From contig BNUX01000070.1 in NCBI GenBank assembly GCA_025997675.1, positions 1 through 15,401 of the forward strand: 15,401 nucleotides of DNA, read 5' to 3'. Shown one piece after another: positions 1 to 7,961 of the stretch; the stretch's first letter is position 1, and every line of letters begins with the position of its first letter. The position numbers were made by a program, and so were the translations under genes. The notes under the pieces were generated by a model, which did no database searches, was not told where the DNA came from, and saw only the letters and a list, made by a program, of their open reading frames with translations. Source of the stretch: Spirochaetia bacterium (GTDB taxonomy: Bacteria; Spirochaetota; Spirochaetia; Treponematales; Breznakiellaceae).

Positions 1-424
1 AAACCTCCACAGCTTCTGTATAGCGCAGCTTCTTGAAAATATATTTTGATGCTTCATTTATATTTTTCACTTCTGCACGCAAGCAACGTATATGTGGATA
101 GTCTCTTGTAATTTTATCTTCCAATAATGAAAGCATTTTAGCACCATATCCTTTACCGCGAAAATTGGGACTAACGCTGTAGTTTATGTATGCAGTATCG
201 CCGTCAATATCTAAGCGGATTTGCCCAATATCTTGTTCGCCGCATTGATATATCAAAAATAACACATTATATGATGCAATTTGTTTTTCAAACCATTTTT
301 TATGTTCATCAAAGCTGATCGGCGCAGTATGAAAGCTATTTGCCCGTGTCACCGGATCATTCGCCCATTCAAAGAGCATATCTCTGTCGGTGTTTGTTAC
401 TTCTCGTAAAATTGCGTTTTGCAT
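1..424 (-). CDS. GNAT-family N-acetyltransferase, PseH-like (3' end cut by window edge)
   Basis: An open frame runs from ATG at 424-422 to the window edge, giving 141 codons and no stop. The protein begins MQNAILREVTNTDRDMLFEW. It carries the N-terminal pattern EWANDPVTRANSF (residues 19-31) followed by ISFDEHKKWF, which is typical of GNATs linked to nonulosonic acid genes. The acetyl-CoA loop FRGKGYGAKML lies at 88-98, and a family-typical VKNINEASKYIFKKLRY segment at 119-135. Its likely role is N-acetylation of UDP-4-amino-4,6-dideoxy-AltNAc, the PseH step of pseudaminic acid synthesis, judged from family and from PseB, PseC and PseF just upstream. The start lies inside the preceding gene, overlapping it by 28 bases in another frame, which suggests translational coupling. 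A legionaminic-type or other amino-sugar acetyltransferase is possible. Confidence 0.87.
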   Translation of the reverse strand, partial: MQNAILREVTNTDRDMLFEWANDPVTRANSFHTAPISFDEHKKWFEKQIASYNVLFLIYQCGEQDIGQIRLDIDGDTAYINYSVSPNFRGKGYGAKMLSLLEDKITRDYPHIRCLRAEVKNINEASKYIFKKLRYTEAVEV

Positions 425-1158
425 AAAAACTCGCTATCTTTCTTAAAATCATCGAAACCAATAGCCGAATCATGTTTTGCTTCATTAGTTAATTTGGCAT
501 CCACGGGTACCATTTTTAACAAATCCCTTAGTGGAAAAGTCCCCTGGCCATAATGTATATGCGAATCATATTCACTTTTATAATCCCCATCGGTCAGATG
601 GTACATAACCGGATGTAACTGCACCAGTTCGTTGATAAATGATAACGGCTCTTTTTTCAAAGAATTAGCAGCGCAAATTGCGTGACCAAAATCGAGGCAA
701 AATCCTATTTTTAGTTCATTTGTTATATGACTTATTTCATCCGGCAGTGCACCGATACATTTTTCATCATTCAATCCCCTGATAGGCTTATTTTCAATTA
801 AACAACGCGAGTCCGCAAAGGGGCGAAGTTGAGATATAGTCTCTTCGATGCTCCCATTTATCCCGCCATGAAAAATAATATATTCGGCATTCAGACTGTC
901 CGCAAACTGCACTGTTTCACGAAGTTTTTTATTATTATTTTTCCGTTCACCGCTTAAGGAAAGATTCACCCCCGCCATTGAATGCGGTGCGTGTATACCT
1001 ATAGGAATTGAAAATGGTTTCCAATAATCGATGGTATCATCAAAACTTCCCGGTACGGCAAACAATTCAATATACTGAAAATATCCCTGTTTGTAAAATG
1101 ACAGAATATCTTTTGTATAACGAATATCTTTGCTGCCTAGTTTTAATCCGAGTTGCAT
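397..1158 (-). CDS. TIM-barrel sugar isomerase/epimerase-like protein (AP endonuclease 2 superfamily)
   Basis: This 253-residue protein looks like a single xylose isomerase-like TIM barrel. Metal-site-type residues appear in the usual order: H56 and H59 (IGIHAPH), H97 (IIFHGG), E122 (CLIENKP), D156 and H159 (CLDFGHA), H187 and D190 (YHLTDGD), H200 and H202 (SHIHYGQG), and E226 (TNEAKHD). This set resembles the divalent-metal centre of endonuclease IV and sugar isomerases of the fold. The gene starts 10 bases after pseF ends and overlaps the acetyltransferase gene by 28 bases, so it belongs to the pseudaminic acid block. It is not one of the six canonical Pse enzymes. I infer an epimerase, isomerase or hydrolase acting on a nonulosonic acid or its precursor; the actual substrate is unknown. 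No strong ribosome binding site is visible before the ATG. Confidence 0.88.
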   Translation of the reverse strand: MQLGLKLGSKDIRYTKDILSFYKQGYFQYIELFAVPGSFDDTIDYWKPFSIPIGIHAPHSMAGVNLSLSGERKNNNKKLRETVQFADSLNAEYIIFHGGINGSIEETISQLRPFADSRCLIENKPIRGLNDEKCIGALPDEISHITNELKIGFCLDFGHAICAANSLKKEPLSFINELVQLHPVMYHLTDGDYKSEYDSHIHYGQGTFPLRDLLKMVPVDAKLTNEAKHDSAIGFDDFKKDSEFLCKTQFYEK

Positions 1159-1168
1159 AAGCGTTTAT

Positions 1169-1861
1169 CTAAGCCTTTTGTGGGTTATGCAATATCCGGT
1201 ATTTCATTTCTGCCATCTTCCAATCTTCTTCAGTGTCTATATCCTGAATTTCACTTTCTTTCATCTCAAAAGGCGCTATTGTATTGTTTTGTTTGAACAA
1301 TGAATCCGTCTTATAAAAATAAAACATTCCCACATCGTGGTATCGGGGCTCTAAGTCCTGAGAACGGGACTCGATAAATTCTGATTGAACATAATCTAAT
1401 AATTCGACGTCATTTATACGCAATGCCCTTTGAATCGGATAGGAAAATTTGACAACCGGCATAAGAGAATCGATATTTTTTTTGGTAAATATTTTATGCG
1501 CTTCGATTAGTGTCTCTGACCGCAAAAAAGGAACACAGGGATAAATACAGCATAAGGTATCGAATGCACTGTTTAGCTTTTTATATTCACCTATAACTTC
1601 AAACAATACATCGCGGGTTGTTGCATAGTCATTCGCCGTTTTTTCCGTCCGCATGAAAGGAACTTCGGCGCCGTATTGTTTTGCTATCTGCGCTATTTGC
1701 TCATCATCGGTCGAAACCATGATTGTATCAAAGAGCTTACTGCCTGTTGCCGCATCAATTGCGTATTTTATCATCGGCTGCCCATAGAAATTCCGTATAT
1801 TCTTATAGGGAATCCGTTTGCTGCCGCCCCGGGCAGGAATAATAGCCAACATACCGGTCAT
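1169..1861 (-). CDS. pseF: Pseudaminic acid cytidylyltransferase PseF
   Basis: PseF activates pseudaminic acid with CTP to give CMP-pseudaminic acid, the glycosyltransferase donor. The 230-residue protein has the nucleotide-binding signature IPARGGSKRIPYKNI (residues 8-22), the VSTDD segment at 49-53, IYPCVPFL at 106-113, and the SRSQDLEPRYHDVGMFYFY block at 165-183. That last block separates PseF from NeuA-type CMP-sialate synthetases. DIDTEEDW near residue 207 is the usual C-terminal acidic motif. The next methionine, at 1852 (residue 4), gives MLAIIPARGG, which matches typical PseF N-termini better; neither start has a clear Shine-Dalgarno, so the longer form is listed. It follows pseC by 21 bases and precedes the TIM-barrel gene by 10. 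Confidence 0.93.
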   Translation of the reverse strand: MTGMLAIIPARGGSKRIPYKNIRNFYGQPMIKYAIDAATGSKLFDTIMVSTDDEQIAQIAKQYGAEVPFMRTEKTANDYATTRDVLFEVIGEYKKLNSAFDTLCCIYPCVPFLRSETLIEAHKIFTKKNIDSLMPVVKFSYPIQRALRINDVELLDYVQSEFIESRSQDLEPRYHDVGMFYFYKTDSLFKQNNTIAPFEMKESEIQDIDTEEDWKMAEMKYRILHNPQKA

Positions 1862-1882
1862 GTTATTTGACCATATCTTTTT

Positions 1883-3052
1883 TTAAGATACTAGGGGGGT
1901 AATAATATTTTTCAACATTACCTCAACATATTCAATATCACTATCAGACATTTTCGGAAATAGCGGTATACTCAAACATCTTTGATAGTAAGCCTCAGCC
2001 TCGGGATATTCATCTGCATTATATTTTCCGTATTTTTCTACGTAATAAGGCTGGCTGTTTACCGGAATATAATGAACTTGTACGCCGATTCCTTTTTCCT
2101 TTATCTCATTCATGACCTGCTTACGCGATTTTCCTATTTTCTTAAAATCTATCTGTAAGACATATAGATGGAAACAACTGTCAACATTTTTCTCTTCATA
2201 AGGCGTAACAATATAGGGAATATCCTTAAATACGGCATTGTATCTTTCGGCAATCTCCCGGCGCCGCTGTTTAAAAAAAGCTAATTTAGATAATTGACTA
2301 AGACCCAAAGCCGCCTGAATATCGGTCATACGGTTATTTCCGCTTAAACATTGTACTTCATAATACCATGGCCCCGGGTTTTGACTCAATTCCGACTCAT
2401 CTTTCGTAATACCAATAGTCCGTAACTTTAACAACCTTTTATATAAATCTTCATTATTGGTAGTTACCGCGCCGCCCTCTCCGGATGTGATAGTTTTTAC
2501 CGGATGAAAAGAAAATACTGTCATATCAGCTTTATGGCAGCAGCCAACCGGCATTCCATCAGCATATTTTGACCCAATTGCGTGTGCAGCATCTTCTATA
2601 ATAACTAATTGATACTTATCAGCTATCTGTTTAATTGAGTCTATATCAACGGCCTGACCTGCAAAATCAACAGGAATTACAACCCTTGTTTTTGTTGTTA
2701 TTTTTTTCTCTATTTCTTCAGGAGAAATATTATATGTTCGCCGGTCTATATCAGCAAACACGGGAACAAAATTATTGGTTAACAAACAATTTGCGGATGC
2801 AACAAATGTATTCGGTGTTGTAATCCCTTCCGTTCCCTCGTCAAGTTCAAGTGCCGCAACGGCAATGTGTAATCCTTGTGTAGCATTTGATACCGCTACA
2901 CAATATTTGGCTCCGGTAATTTCCCTTAGTTTATCTTCAAATGCCGCAATAACCGGCCCTTGTGTCAGATAATCCGATTGTAATACTGACTCAACTGCTT
3001 TTATATCCGCTTCATCAATCCATTGTCGCCCATAAGGAATAAAATGCTCCAT
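1883..3052 (-). CDS. pseC: UDP-4-amino-4,6-dideoxy-N-acetyl-beta-L-altrosamine transaminase PseC
   Basis: PseC is a PLP aminotransferase of the DegT/DnrJ/EryC1 family. It transfers an amino group from glutamate to C4 of the 4-keto sugar made by PseB, the second step of pseudaminic acid synthesis. The 389-residue product is of normal length. Visible features are the N-terminal FIPYGRQWI, the SNATQGLHIA cofactor segment (55-64), EDAAHAIGS with D154, and the Schiff-base lysine K186 in SFHPVKTITSGEGGA. The VHYIPVNSQPYY segment near residue 330 is typical of PseC. GGGAAC near the end of pseB could serve as ribosome binding site. Only 3 bases separate it from the pseB stop. The last codons carry a run of 6 G/C, too short to treat as a switch. 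Confidence 0.94.
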   Translation of the reverse strand: MEHFIPYGRQWIDEADIKAVESVLQSDYLTQGPVIAAFEDKLREITGAKYCVAVSNATQGLHIAVAALELDEGTEGITTPNTFVASANCLLTNNFVPVFADIDRRTYNISPEEIEKKITTKTRVVIPVDFAGQAVDIDSIKQIADKYQLVIIEDAAHAIGSKYADGMPVGCCHKADMTVFSFHPVKTITSGEGGAVTTNNEDLYKRLLKLRTIGITKDESELSQNPGPWYYEVQCLSGNNRMTDIQAALGLSQLSKLAFFKQRRREIAERYNAVFKDIPYIVTPYEEKNVDSCFHLYVLQIDFKKIGKSRKQVMNEIKEKGIGVQVHYIPVNSQPYYVEKYGKYNADEYPEAEAYYQRCLSIPLFPKMSDSDIEYVEVMLKNIITPLVS

Positions 3053-3055
3053 AGA

Positions 3056-4054
3056 TTAAATGTTCCCTACTTTTGATTTATTGTTATTTATCCATAGATT
3101 CAATTTCTCAACGGTCATCCATTCAGAATTATTATCTGATGAATATATAAAACCTTCCGGAACAAGCTTCCCATCTTTAATACGAAGCGGATCCTTACTC
3201 CATTCATGAATTTGAGGAAGAATTTTGAAATGATCCGAATATTCATAAGTGAAAGGCGCGTCCTCAATACCTATCATTTGTTCATGCAGCTTTTCTCCGG
3301 GTCGTATACCGATTATTTTCTGTTCAGCAGTATCAGAAACTGCCCGGGCAATATCGGTTAATTTCATTGATGGTATTTTTTTTACATATATTTCTCCGCC
3401 TTCCATATCATCAAAGGCGTGCCAGACAAGCTCAACTCCCTGTTCAAGGGATATCATAAAACGGGTCATTCTGTCGTCTGTTACGGTAAGTATACCCGTT
3501 TTTGCCTGTTCAATAAAAAAGGGTATAACTGAACCTCTGGAACCCATAACATTCCCATATCGAACAATCGAAAATCGGGTTGTTTTTCCTCCGGCATATG
3601 AATTCCCCGCGATGAAAAGTTTATCACTGCATAATTTAGTCGCGCCATAGAGATTCACCGGCTGACTAGCTTTATCAGTACTTAAAGCAACACAACGCTT
3701 TATACCCTTATCTATACATGCATCAATTAAATTCATTGCTCCATAAATGTTTGTTTTAATACATTCAAAGGGATTATATTCAGCGGTTGGAACAATTTTT
3801 GTAGCTGCCGCATGGACAACATAATCGACTCCGTTAAGTGCGCGATATAAACGATCCCTATCCCTAACATCTCCAATAAAAAAGCGGACCCTGTTATCTC
3901 CTTGAAACTTTTTTGCCATCTCCCATTGTTTCATTTCATCACGTGAATAAATAATTATTTTTCGAAGATTATATTTTTTTAATGTCATAGGTACAAAAGT
4001 GTTCCCAAATGAACCAGTTCCACCAGTGATTAGAATTGTAGAATTACTTAGCAT
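3056..4054 (-). CDS. pseB: UDP-N-acetylglucosamine 4,6-dehydratase (inverting) PseB
   Basis: PseB starts pseudaminic acid synthesis by converting UDP-GlcNAc to UDP-2-acetamido-2,6-dideoxy-beta-L-arabino-4-hexulose with dehydration and C5 inversion. The start chosen is ATG 4054-4052, preceded by a purine-rich GGGAGAGGGG, giving 332 residues as in FlaA1/PseB. An upstream ATG at 4108 would add 18 residues with no family match and overlap the previous gene. The nucleotide-binding motif GGTGSFG is at residues 11-17. STDKASQPVNLYGATK holds the expected catalytic residues D127, K128, Y136 and K140. RYGNVMGSRGSVIPFF and RPGEKLHE are further family motifs. It is followed after 3 bases by pseC, the next enzyme of the pathway. 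Confidence 0.95.
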   Translation of the reverse strand: MLSNSTILITGGTGSFGNTFVPMTLKKYNLRKIIIYSRDEMKQWEMAKKFQGDNRVRFFIGDVRDRDRLYRALNGVDYVVHAAATKIVPTAEYNPFECIKTNIYGAMNLIDACIDKGIKRCVALSTDKASQPVNLYGATKLCSDKLFIAGNSYAGGKTTRFSIVRYGNVMGSRGSVIPFFIEQAKTGILTVTDDRMTRFMISLEQGVELVWHAFDDMEGGEIYVKKIPSMKLTDIARAVSDTAEQKIIGIRPGEKLHEQMIGIEDAPFTYEYSDHFKILPQIHEWSKDPLRIKDGKLVPEGFIYSSDNNSEWMTVEKLNLWINNNKSKVGNI

Positions 4055-4082
4055 CCCCTCTCCCTTTCTTTTAGTCCTCAAA

Positions 4083-4964
4083 TTATTCTGATTTTCGTAA
4101 TATTTCAAAGTTAATTAATCTTTTATTCATAAGGTAATATTCATATAGTTCTTTTATTGCAGTTTGCATAGAAATAAACGTAAATCCATGCAATTCATTT
4201 CGTAACCGTGTGTTGTCAGCAGTATAGTCTAAATTCTTTTGTTCATCCAGTAATACAATATCCTGATTCGTTAAGGATATTTCTTTAACTAAAGCAGCCA
4301 ACTCTGTAAGCAAATAGGGTTTCCCATAACACACATTATAGTCATGGTATTCAGGTATATTTTCAAGGAACCACTTTACTATAGTTACTAAATCATCAAT
4401 GTATAGAAAATCAAAAGAACAATCCTTTCTAATTGTTAAGGGAAGGTTACATATGGCTTTACAACAAAGGTTGGAAATGAATTTTAACTCCCATAATTCG
4501 TATTTTCCAAATATTCCAAACAATCTAAGGTTATATATATTAACAGATTGCCGGGCTATAATATTCATGGTGTATTTTGCCAAACCATACTCGGTAATCG
4601 GAATAGAATTGCCTATCATCTCTTCTTTAACCATACAGATATCATTGGCTTTATTATATTCGGCGCCCGAGCCAAAATATAAAACCTTCTCAACAAAAAA
4701 ACTTATTTTTTCAATATTAAGAAACATTTGCATATCGTTAAAATATTCTTTTTCACTTCCATTGAACAGGGGAACGTGAATTGCAGCATGTATAATAATA
4801 TCAACTTTGTTTATTTTAACGAAAGACTCCAGAGCTTTATAATTTAACAGTTCTAATTCTCCATGACCGGGAGCAAAAATCATATACGTTCCCTGTAATG
4901 CCTCCTTCAGATTGCGTCCAATAAAACTTTTCTGACCAGCGCCGGTAATTAATATTTTTTTCAT
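4083..4964 (-). CDS. Extended short-chain dehydrogenase/epimerase (NAD-dependent sugar-modifying enzyme)
   Basis: This 293-residue protein is an extended SDR of the NAD-dependent epimerase/dehydratase type. The N-terminal GAGQKSFIG (8-16) is the Rossmann dinucleotide loop, FGSGAEY (97-103) supplies the serine region, and Y126/K130 in TEYGLAKYTM form the catalytic pair. DFLYIDDLV near residue 185 is a common nucleotide-sugar SDR motif. Overall it resembles 4-keto-sugar reductases and GDP-fucose synthase-like enzymes, but I cannot name the substrate. It follows the ThDP-enzyme gene after 12 bases and precedes pseB by 28. Because of this pairing it could be the reductase that finishes a carbon-branched sugar begun by the ThDP enzyme, as YerF does after YerE; that is inference. 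No clear Shine-Dalgarno is visible before the ATG. Confidence 0.88.
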   Translation of the reverse strand: MKKILITGAGQKSFIGRNLKEALQGTYMIFAPGHGELELLNYKALESFVKINKVDIIIHAAIHVPLFNGSEKEYFNDMQMFLNIEKISFFVEKVLYFGSGAEYNKANDICMVKEEMIGNSIPITEYGLAKYTMNIIARQSVNIYNLRLFGIFGKYELWELKFISNLCCKAICNLPLTIRKDCSFDFLYIDDLVTIVKWFLENIPEYHDYNVCYGKPYLLTELAALVKEISLTNQDIVLLDEQKNLDYTADNTRLRNELHGFTFISMQTAIKELYEYYLMNKRLINFEILRKSE

Positions 4965-4976
4965 ATAATTTTATTA

Positions 4977-6776
4977 CTAATCAGGACGACTTTCCTTTAT
5001 TTCCTGTTCTGATAAGAAAGGATACAGATTATCAAGTTTGGAAGATTCAAAGGTGCCGTCAGAATGAGCAATAGTCATTGATTTTGGAATTTCGTCGAAA
5101 TTAATTGAACCGGATAATTCACATATCAATGCCTTGTCGTCCGCCATTGTTTCAGCAAGGACTTTGCTGATTTCATCGGTATGTTCAATTTTATAATAGG
5201 GCAATTCGTAGGCGTCGGCAATTGCTTTAACCGATGGAAACCTTAAACCGCTTTCCCGATTGCATCCGACAAAACGAGACTTGAAATTATTTCTTTGCAT
5301 TCCGTAAATGGATGCATATCCGTTATTTGACCAAATAAATATTTTTATTGGCAATTCATAGGTGTTTATTAAAGCTAATTCCTGAATGTTGTGCTGTAAA
5401 CTGCCATCTCCTTCCATCACCAAAGTGCGCTGTTTGCCGCTTGCAATGCAGCATGCAATGGCGCTTGGTATACTCCATCCCATGGAACCTAAACCCATTG
5501 ATGAAACGAACTTTTGTCCATATTTGACTTTATATGCCATGTGTGAGATACCGCATGTCCTTCCTGAAGAAGATCCAATATATACATCGCTTATCCGTGA
5601 ATACTCTGACAACGCTTCCGCGAAAGCAAAACCGTCAACTTTCCCTTCGTTGTCATAAGGCTGCTTTTCCAATCGCAAAGGATAACGCTTTTTAACTTTT
5701 GAACAATAATCGAGCCATTCGGTGCGATTTACCGATTGATACAGCCCTATATATTCTTTGAGTTTTGTAATAAATTTTCCTGCGTCCGCTACAAACGTAA
5801 GAGCAAAATCCATATCTAATTTGTTAATTTCCGCTTCATCTATATCAACAATTATTTTTTTTGCTTTCGGAGCAAAATTGCGTTCCTGATAAGCAGTCAA
5901 TGCGGTACTTAATCTTGTACCTATGACAATTAAGAAATCCGCATTTTGTAAAATAAAATTCGAATATCTGACAGTGGGAATACCGGGAGAACCCATAAAT
6001 AGTTCCTCATCATCTCCAAAAATCCCCTTTGCTCTCCATGTTACCAATACCGGGATGTTTAGAGTCTCTACAAGCTTATGAACCGCACCGGGCATATTTG
6101 CCGCAACAACCCCATGCCCGAGAAGTAATACCGGCCGTCTCGACTGATTAAGTAAGTCAAATGCTTTTTCAATCTTTTCTGTCTCAATACTGGGGGATAC
6201 TTCTAACCGTTCTTTTTCCAGCTGGAACGGGATCAAATCAGCTTCTTCGACAATTCCGCCCTGAATGTCCAACGGGACATCAATCCAAACAGGTCCCCGC
6301 CGTCCATGTTTGGCTAAATAAACTGCTTTTTCCAGATGATAGCGGATAGTTTCTTTCTTCATAACCACTACCGCATATTTGGTAATAGGGGCAACCATCG
6401 GCACTATCGCCACTTCCTGCGCCCCAAACTGGCGCAGCCCGCGTATTTGCCCCATATCCGCTATTTTGACCTGGCCTGAAATAAATAAAACCGGCGTTGA
6501 ATCAAGCCAGGATGCCGCACAGCCGGTTACCGCATTAGTCGCACCCGGACCGGTGGTTACCATGCAACACCCAAGATTGCCGGTAAACTGCCCATAACTG
6601 TCCGCACAGACACTTGAGGCTTGTTCATTTAAATTAAAAACCAGATTAAGTCCAGACTGTTTGCCCGCGCTATCCAGCAGATGCATCATACCGCCACCGG
6701 AAATCAGGAACAGGTCTTTGATACCATTATCAACCAGGAATTGAGTAATGTAATCTGATACTTTTATTTTTGGCAT
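4977..6776 (-). CDS. Thiamine-diphosphate enzyme, acetolactate synthase-like
   Basis: The 599-residue protein has the three-domain layout of the acetolactate synthase/pyruvate oxidase superfamily. With ATG 6776 as residue 1, the catalytic Glu is E51 in FNLNEQASS, the central domain includes LLLGHGVV and VIGTRLS, and the ThDP/Mg motif runs from GDGS (456-459) to NNG (484-486). The start has GAGAGG 4 bases upstream; an in-frame TTG at 6788 would overlap the preceding stop and is less likely. Housekeeping acetolactate synthase is unlikely because no small subunit or branched-chain amino acid gene is nearby. Relatives in glycan loci, such as YerE, add a two-carbon unit from pyruvate to a keto-sugar. 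A similar acyl transfer to a nucleotide sugar is my inference. An SDR follows directly. Confidence 0.9.
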   Translation of the reverse strand: MPKIKVSDYITQFLVDNGIKDLFLISGGGMMHLLDSAGKQSGLNLVFNLNEQASSVCADSYGQFTGNLGCCMVTTGPGATNAVTGCAASWLDSTPVLFISGQVKIADMGQIRGLRQFGAQEVAIVPMVAPITKYAVVVMKKETIRYHLEKAVYLAKHGRRGPVWIDVPLDIQGGIVEEADLIPFQLEKERLEVSPSIETEKIEKAFDLLNQSRRPVLLLGHGVVAANMPGAVHKLVETLNIPVLVTWRAKGIFGDDEELFMGSPGIPTVRYSNFILQNADFLIVIGTRLSTALTAYQERNFAPKAKKIIVDIDEAEINKLDMDFALTFVADAGKFITKLKEYIGLYQSVNRTEWLDYCSKVKKRYPLRLEKQPYDNEGKVDGFAFAEALSEYSRISDVYIGSSSGRTCGISHMAYKVKYGQKFVSSMGLGSMGWSIPSAIACCIASGKQRTLVMEGDGSLQHNIQELALINTYELPIKIFIWSNNGYASIYGMQRNNFKSRFVGCNRESGLRFPSVKAIADAYELPYYKIEHTDEISKVLAETMADDKALICELSGSINFDEIPKSMTIAHSDGTFESSKLDNLYPFLSEQEIKESRPD

Positions 6777-6784
6777 ACAACCTC

Positions 6785-7942
6785 TCAACTAATCTCCGGG
6801 CGTGCTATTGTTACCTTAAACTGATTGCCGACACGATCATCCTCAAAGAAAATGTGCGGGTATGCTTCGAGCGCCCGTGTAATACCAGTGCCAATACCAT
6901 TGTACGGTAAAATGTGAATTGCAAATGACGATAATAGAGAATTACGTTTCGCTGAAATTCCGTATTTAATACTCTCAGTTGTAAGCGTATTCGGCAAATG
7001 ACCGGGGCTGGTTATTTCTATTCGATTCCTGAAAATCATAAGACGTATACTTGCAGGCACAAAGAAATCACGGTGAATAAGCGCATTTACAACAAGCTCT
7101 TGTAATGCAGCAAGCGGTATTTCGAGCTGTCCCGGTGTATTAAATCCTTCTTCCACTTGTATCAGTCTGAGGTTGTTGTGAAAAAAAACAATGGCTTCAC
7201 GATATATATCAATCATCTTTCCGGTAATTTCCCGCTTATCAATAAACTGCGTATCACCCATGCTGTTTCCAACAAAAGTCACCGCTTTCACCGTAGCCAA
7301 AGGAATTCTGTGCTCCATATCTTTCCCAAACAGAAGGGCGCCGGTTAACGAGAGTGCATCATCCTTCAGAATTTTAAGATTGTGCAATAAAGTTTTAACA
7401 GGAAGAGACTGTTTGTTCAAAGGTATTTTATAATTTTCATCAAAATAACGGATAAAGTACTCTAAGTCAAGGTCGTCAATCGAAGTACCGGAAACTGCTT
7501 GTTCGTCGGCATGCAGCGATTCATCTCCGGAAAACATACGTTTAATTTCTTCCCGGGCAGTTGCTTTTCTTTTGTCCGAACCGCTTTTTATCCAAAACAC
7601 ACCATCTTTATCCTGATACGGTTTATTGTTCCCTTTTGGAATTGTAATTGCAATCACGATTCCTTTATCAGTGGAAATATTCTGCGTGGTAGGATTGATT
7701 GCCGGACGTATGTTCTGACTTGCCACATTCGAAATTAATTGATTTATCCGTTGAATATCCCTGAAATCAACACCGCAAACACTTCCATTATCTTCAACAC
7801 CAACAAAGATTATCCCGCCATTTCCGTTACTAAAGGCAACCATTTCTGCGGCTAACGATTCGGTATTTGTAAAAGTCCGTTTGAACTGATGTTCCGAGTC
7901 TTCACCAAGCGATATGGTTTGCAGTAATTCCAGGGTGTTCAT
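6785..7942 (-). CDS. AlbA_2 / HATPase_c_4 domain protein (COG2865-like putative regulator)
   Basis: The 385-residue protein starts with an AlbA_2 (Schlafen-type, putative DNA/nucleotide-binding) domain: EDSEHQFKRTF (14-24), then AAEMVAFSNGNGGIIFVGVEDNG around 31-53. A second domain in the C-terminal third carries LQELVVNALIHRD and the EITSPGHLP strand-loop of HATPase_c_4 proteins, often annotated as RecG-like or transcriptional regulators. Many family members continue into a winged-helix domain; this one ends soon after the ATPase part. It sits 19 bases after the pyruvyl-transferase gene and 8 bases before the ThDP-enzyme ATG, with AGAGGA about 11 bases upstream of its own start. Nothing in the sequence links it to sugar chemistry. 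It may regulate the locus, act in defence, or be a passenger. Confidence 0.87.
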   Translation of the reverse strand: MNTLELLQTISLGEDSEHQFKRTFTNTESLAAEMVAFSNGNGGIIFVGVEDNGSVCGVDFRDIQRINQLISNVASQNIRPAINPTTQNISTDKGIVIAITIPKGNNKPYQDKDGVFWIKSGSDKRKATAREEIKRMFSGDESLHADEQAVSGTSIDDLDLEYFIRYFDENYKIPLNKQSLPVKTLLHNLKILKDDALSLTGALLFGKDMEHRIPLATVKAVTFVGNSMGDTQFIDKREITGKMIDIYREAIVFFHNNLRLIQVEEGFNTPGQLEIPLAALQELVVNALIHRDFFVPASIRLMIFRNRIEITSPGHLPNTLTTESIKYGISAKRNSLLSSFAIHILPYNGIGTGITRALEAYPHIFFEDDRVGNQFKVTIARPEIS

Positions 7943-7961
7943 TTACGCTGCCGTCCTCTTG

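Noticed and set aside
1874..1890. Hairpin TATCTT/AAGATA with a T-rich loop at the end of pseC as a terminator
   Set aside because: The stem is six A/T-rich pairs without GC and lies between genes of the same pathway in a continuous operon, so termination is unlikely.
1894..1899. Run of six G/C in the last codons of pseC as a phase switch
   Set aside because: Too short to be unstable, and a shift would affect only the last few residues.
3249..3650. Plus-strand open frame of 133 codons inside pseB
   Set aside because: It is antisense to a well-matched enzyme gene and its translation shows no recognisable protein pattern; it is a shadow of minus-strand coding.
4055..4108. Longer PseB start at 4108 adding 18 residues
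   Set aside because: It overlaps the end of the SDR gene and has no family counterpart; ATG 4054 has a strong purine-rich site directly upstream and gives normal PseB length.
6777..6788. TTG start at 6788 for the ThDP enzyme
   Set aside because: ATG 6776 has GAGAGG at good spacing and begins the family-like sequence; TTG would add only four residues.
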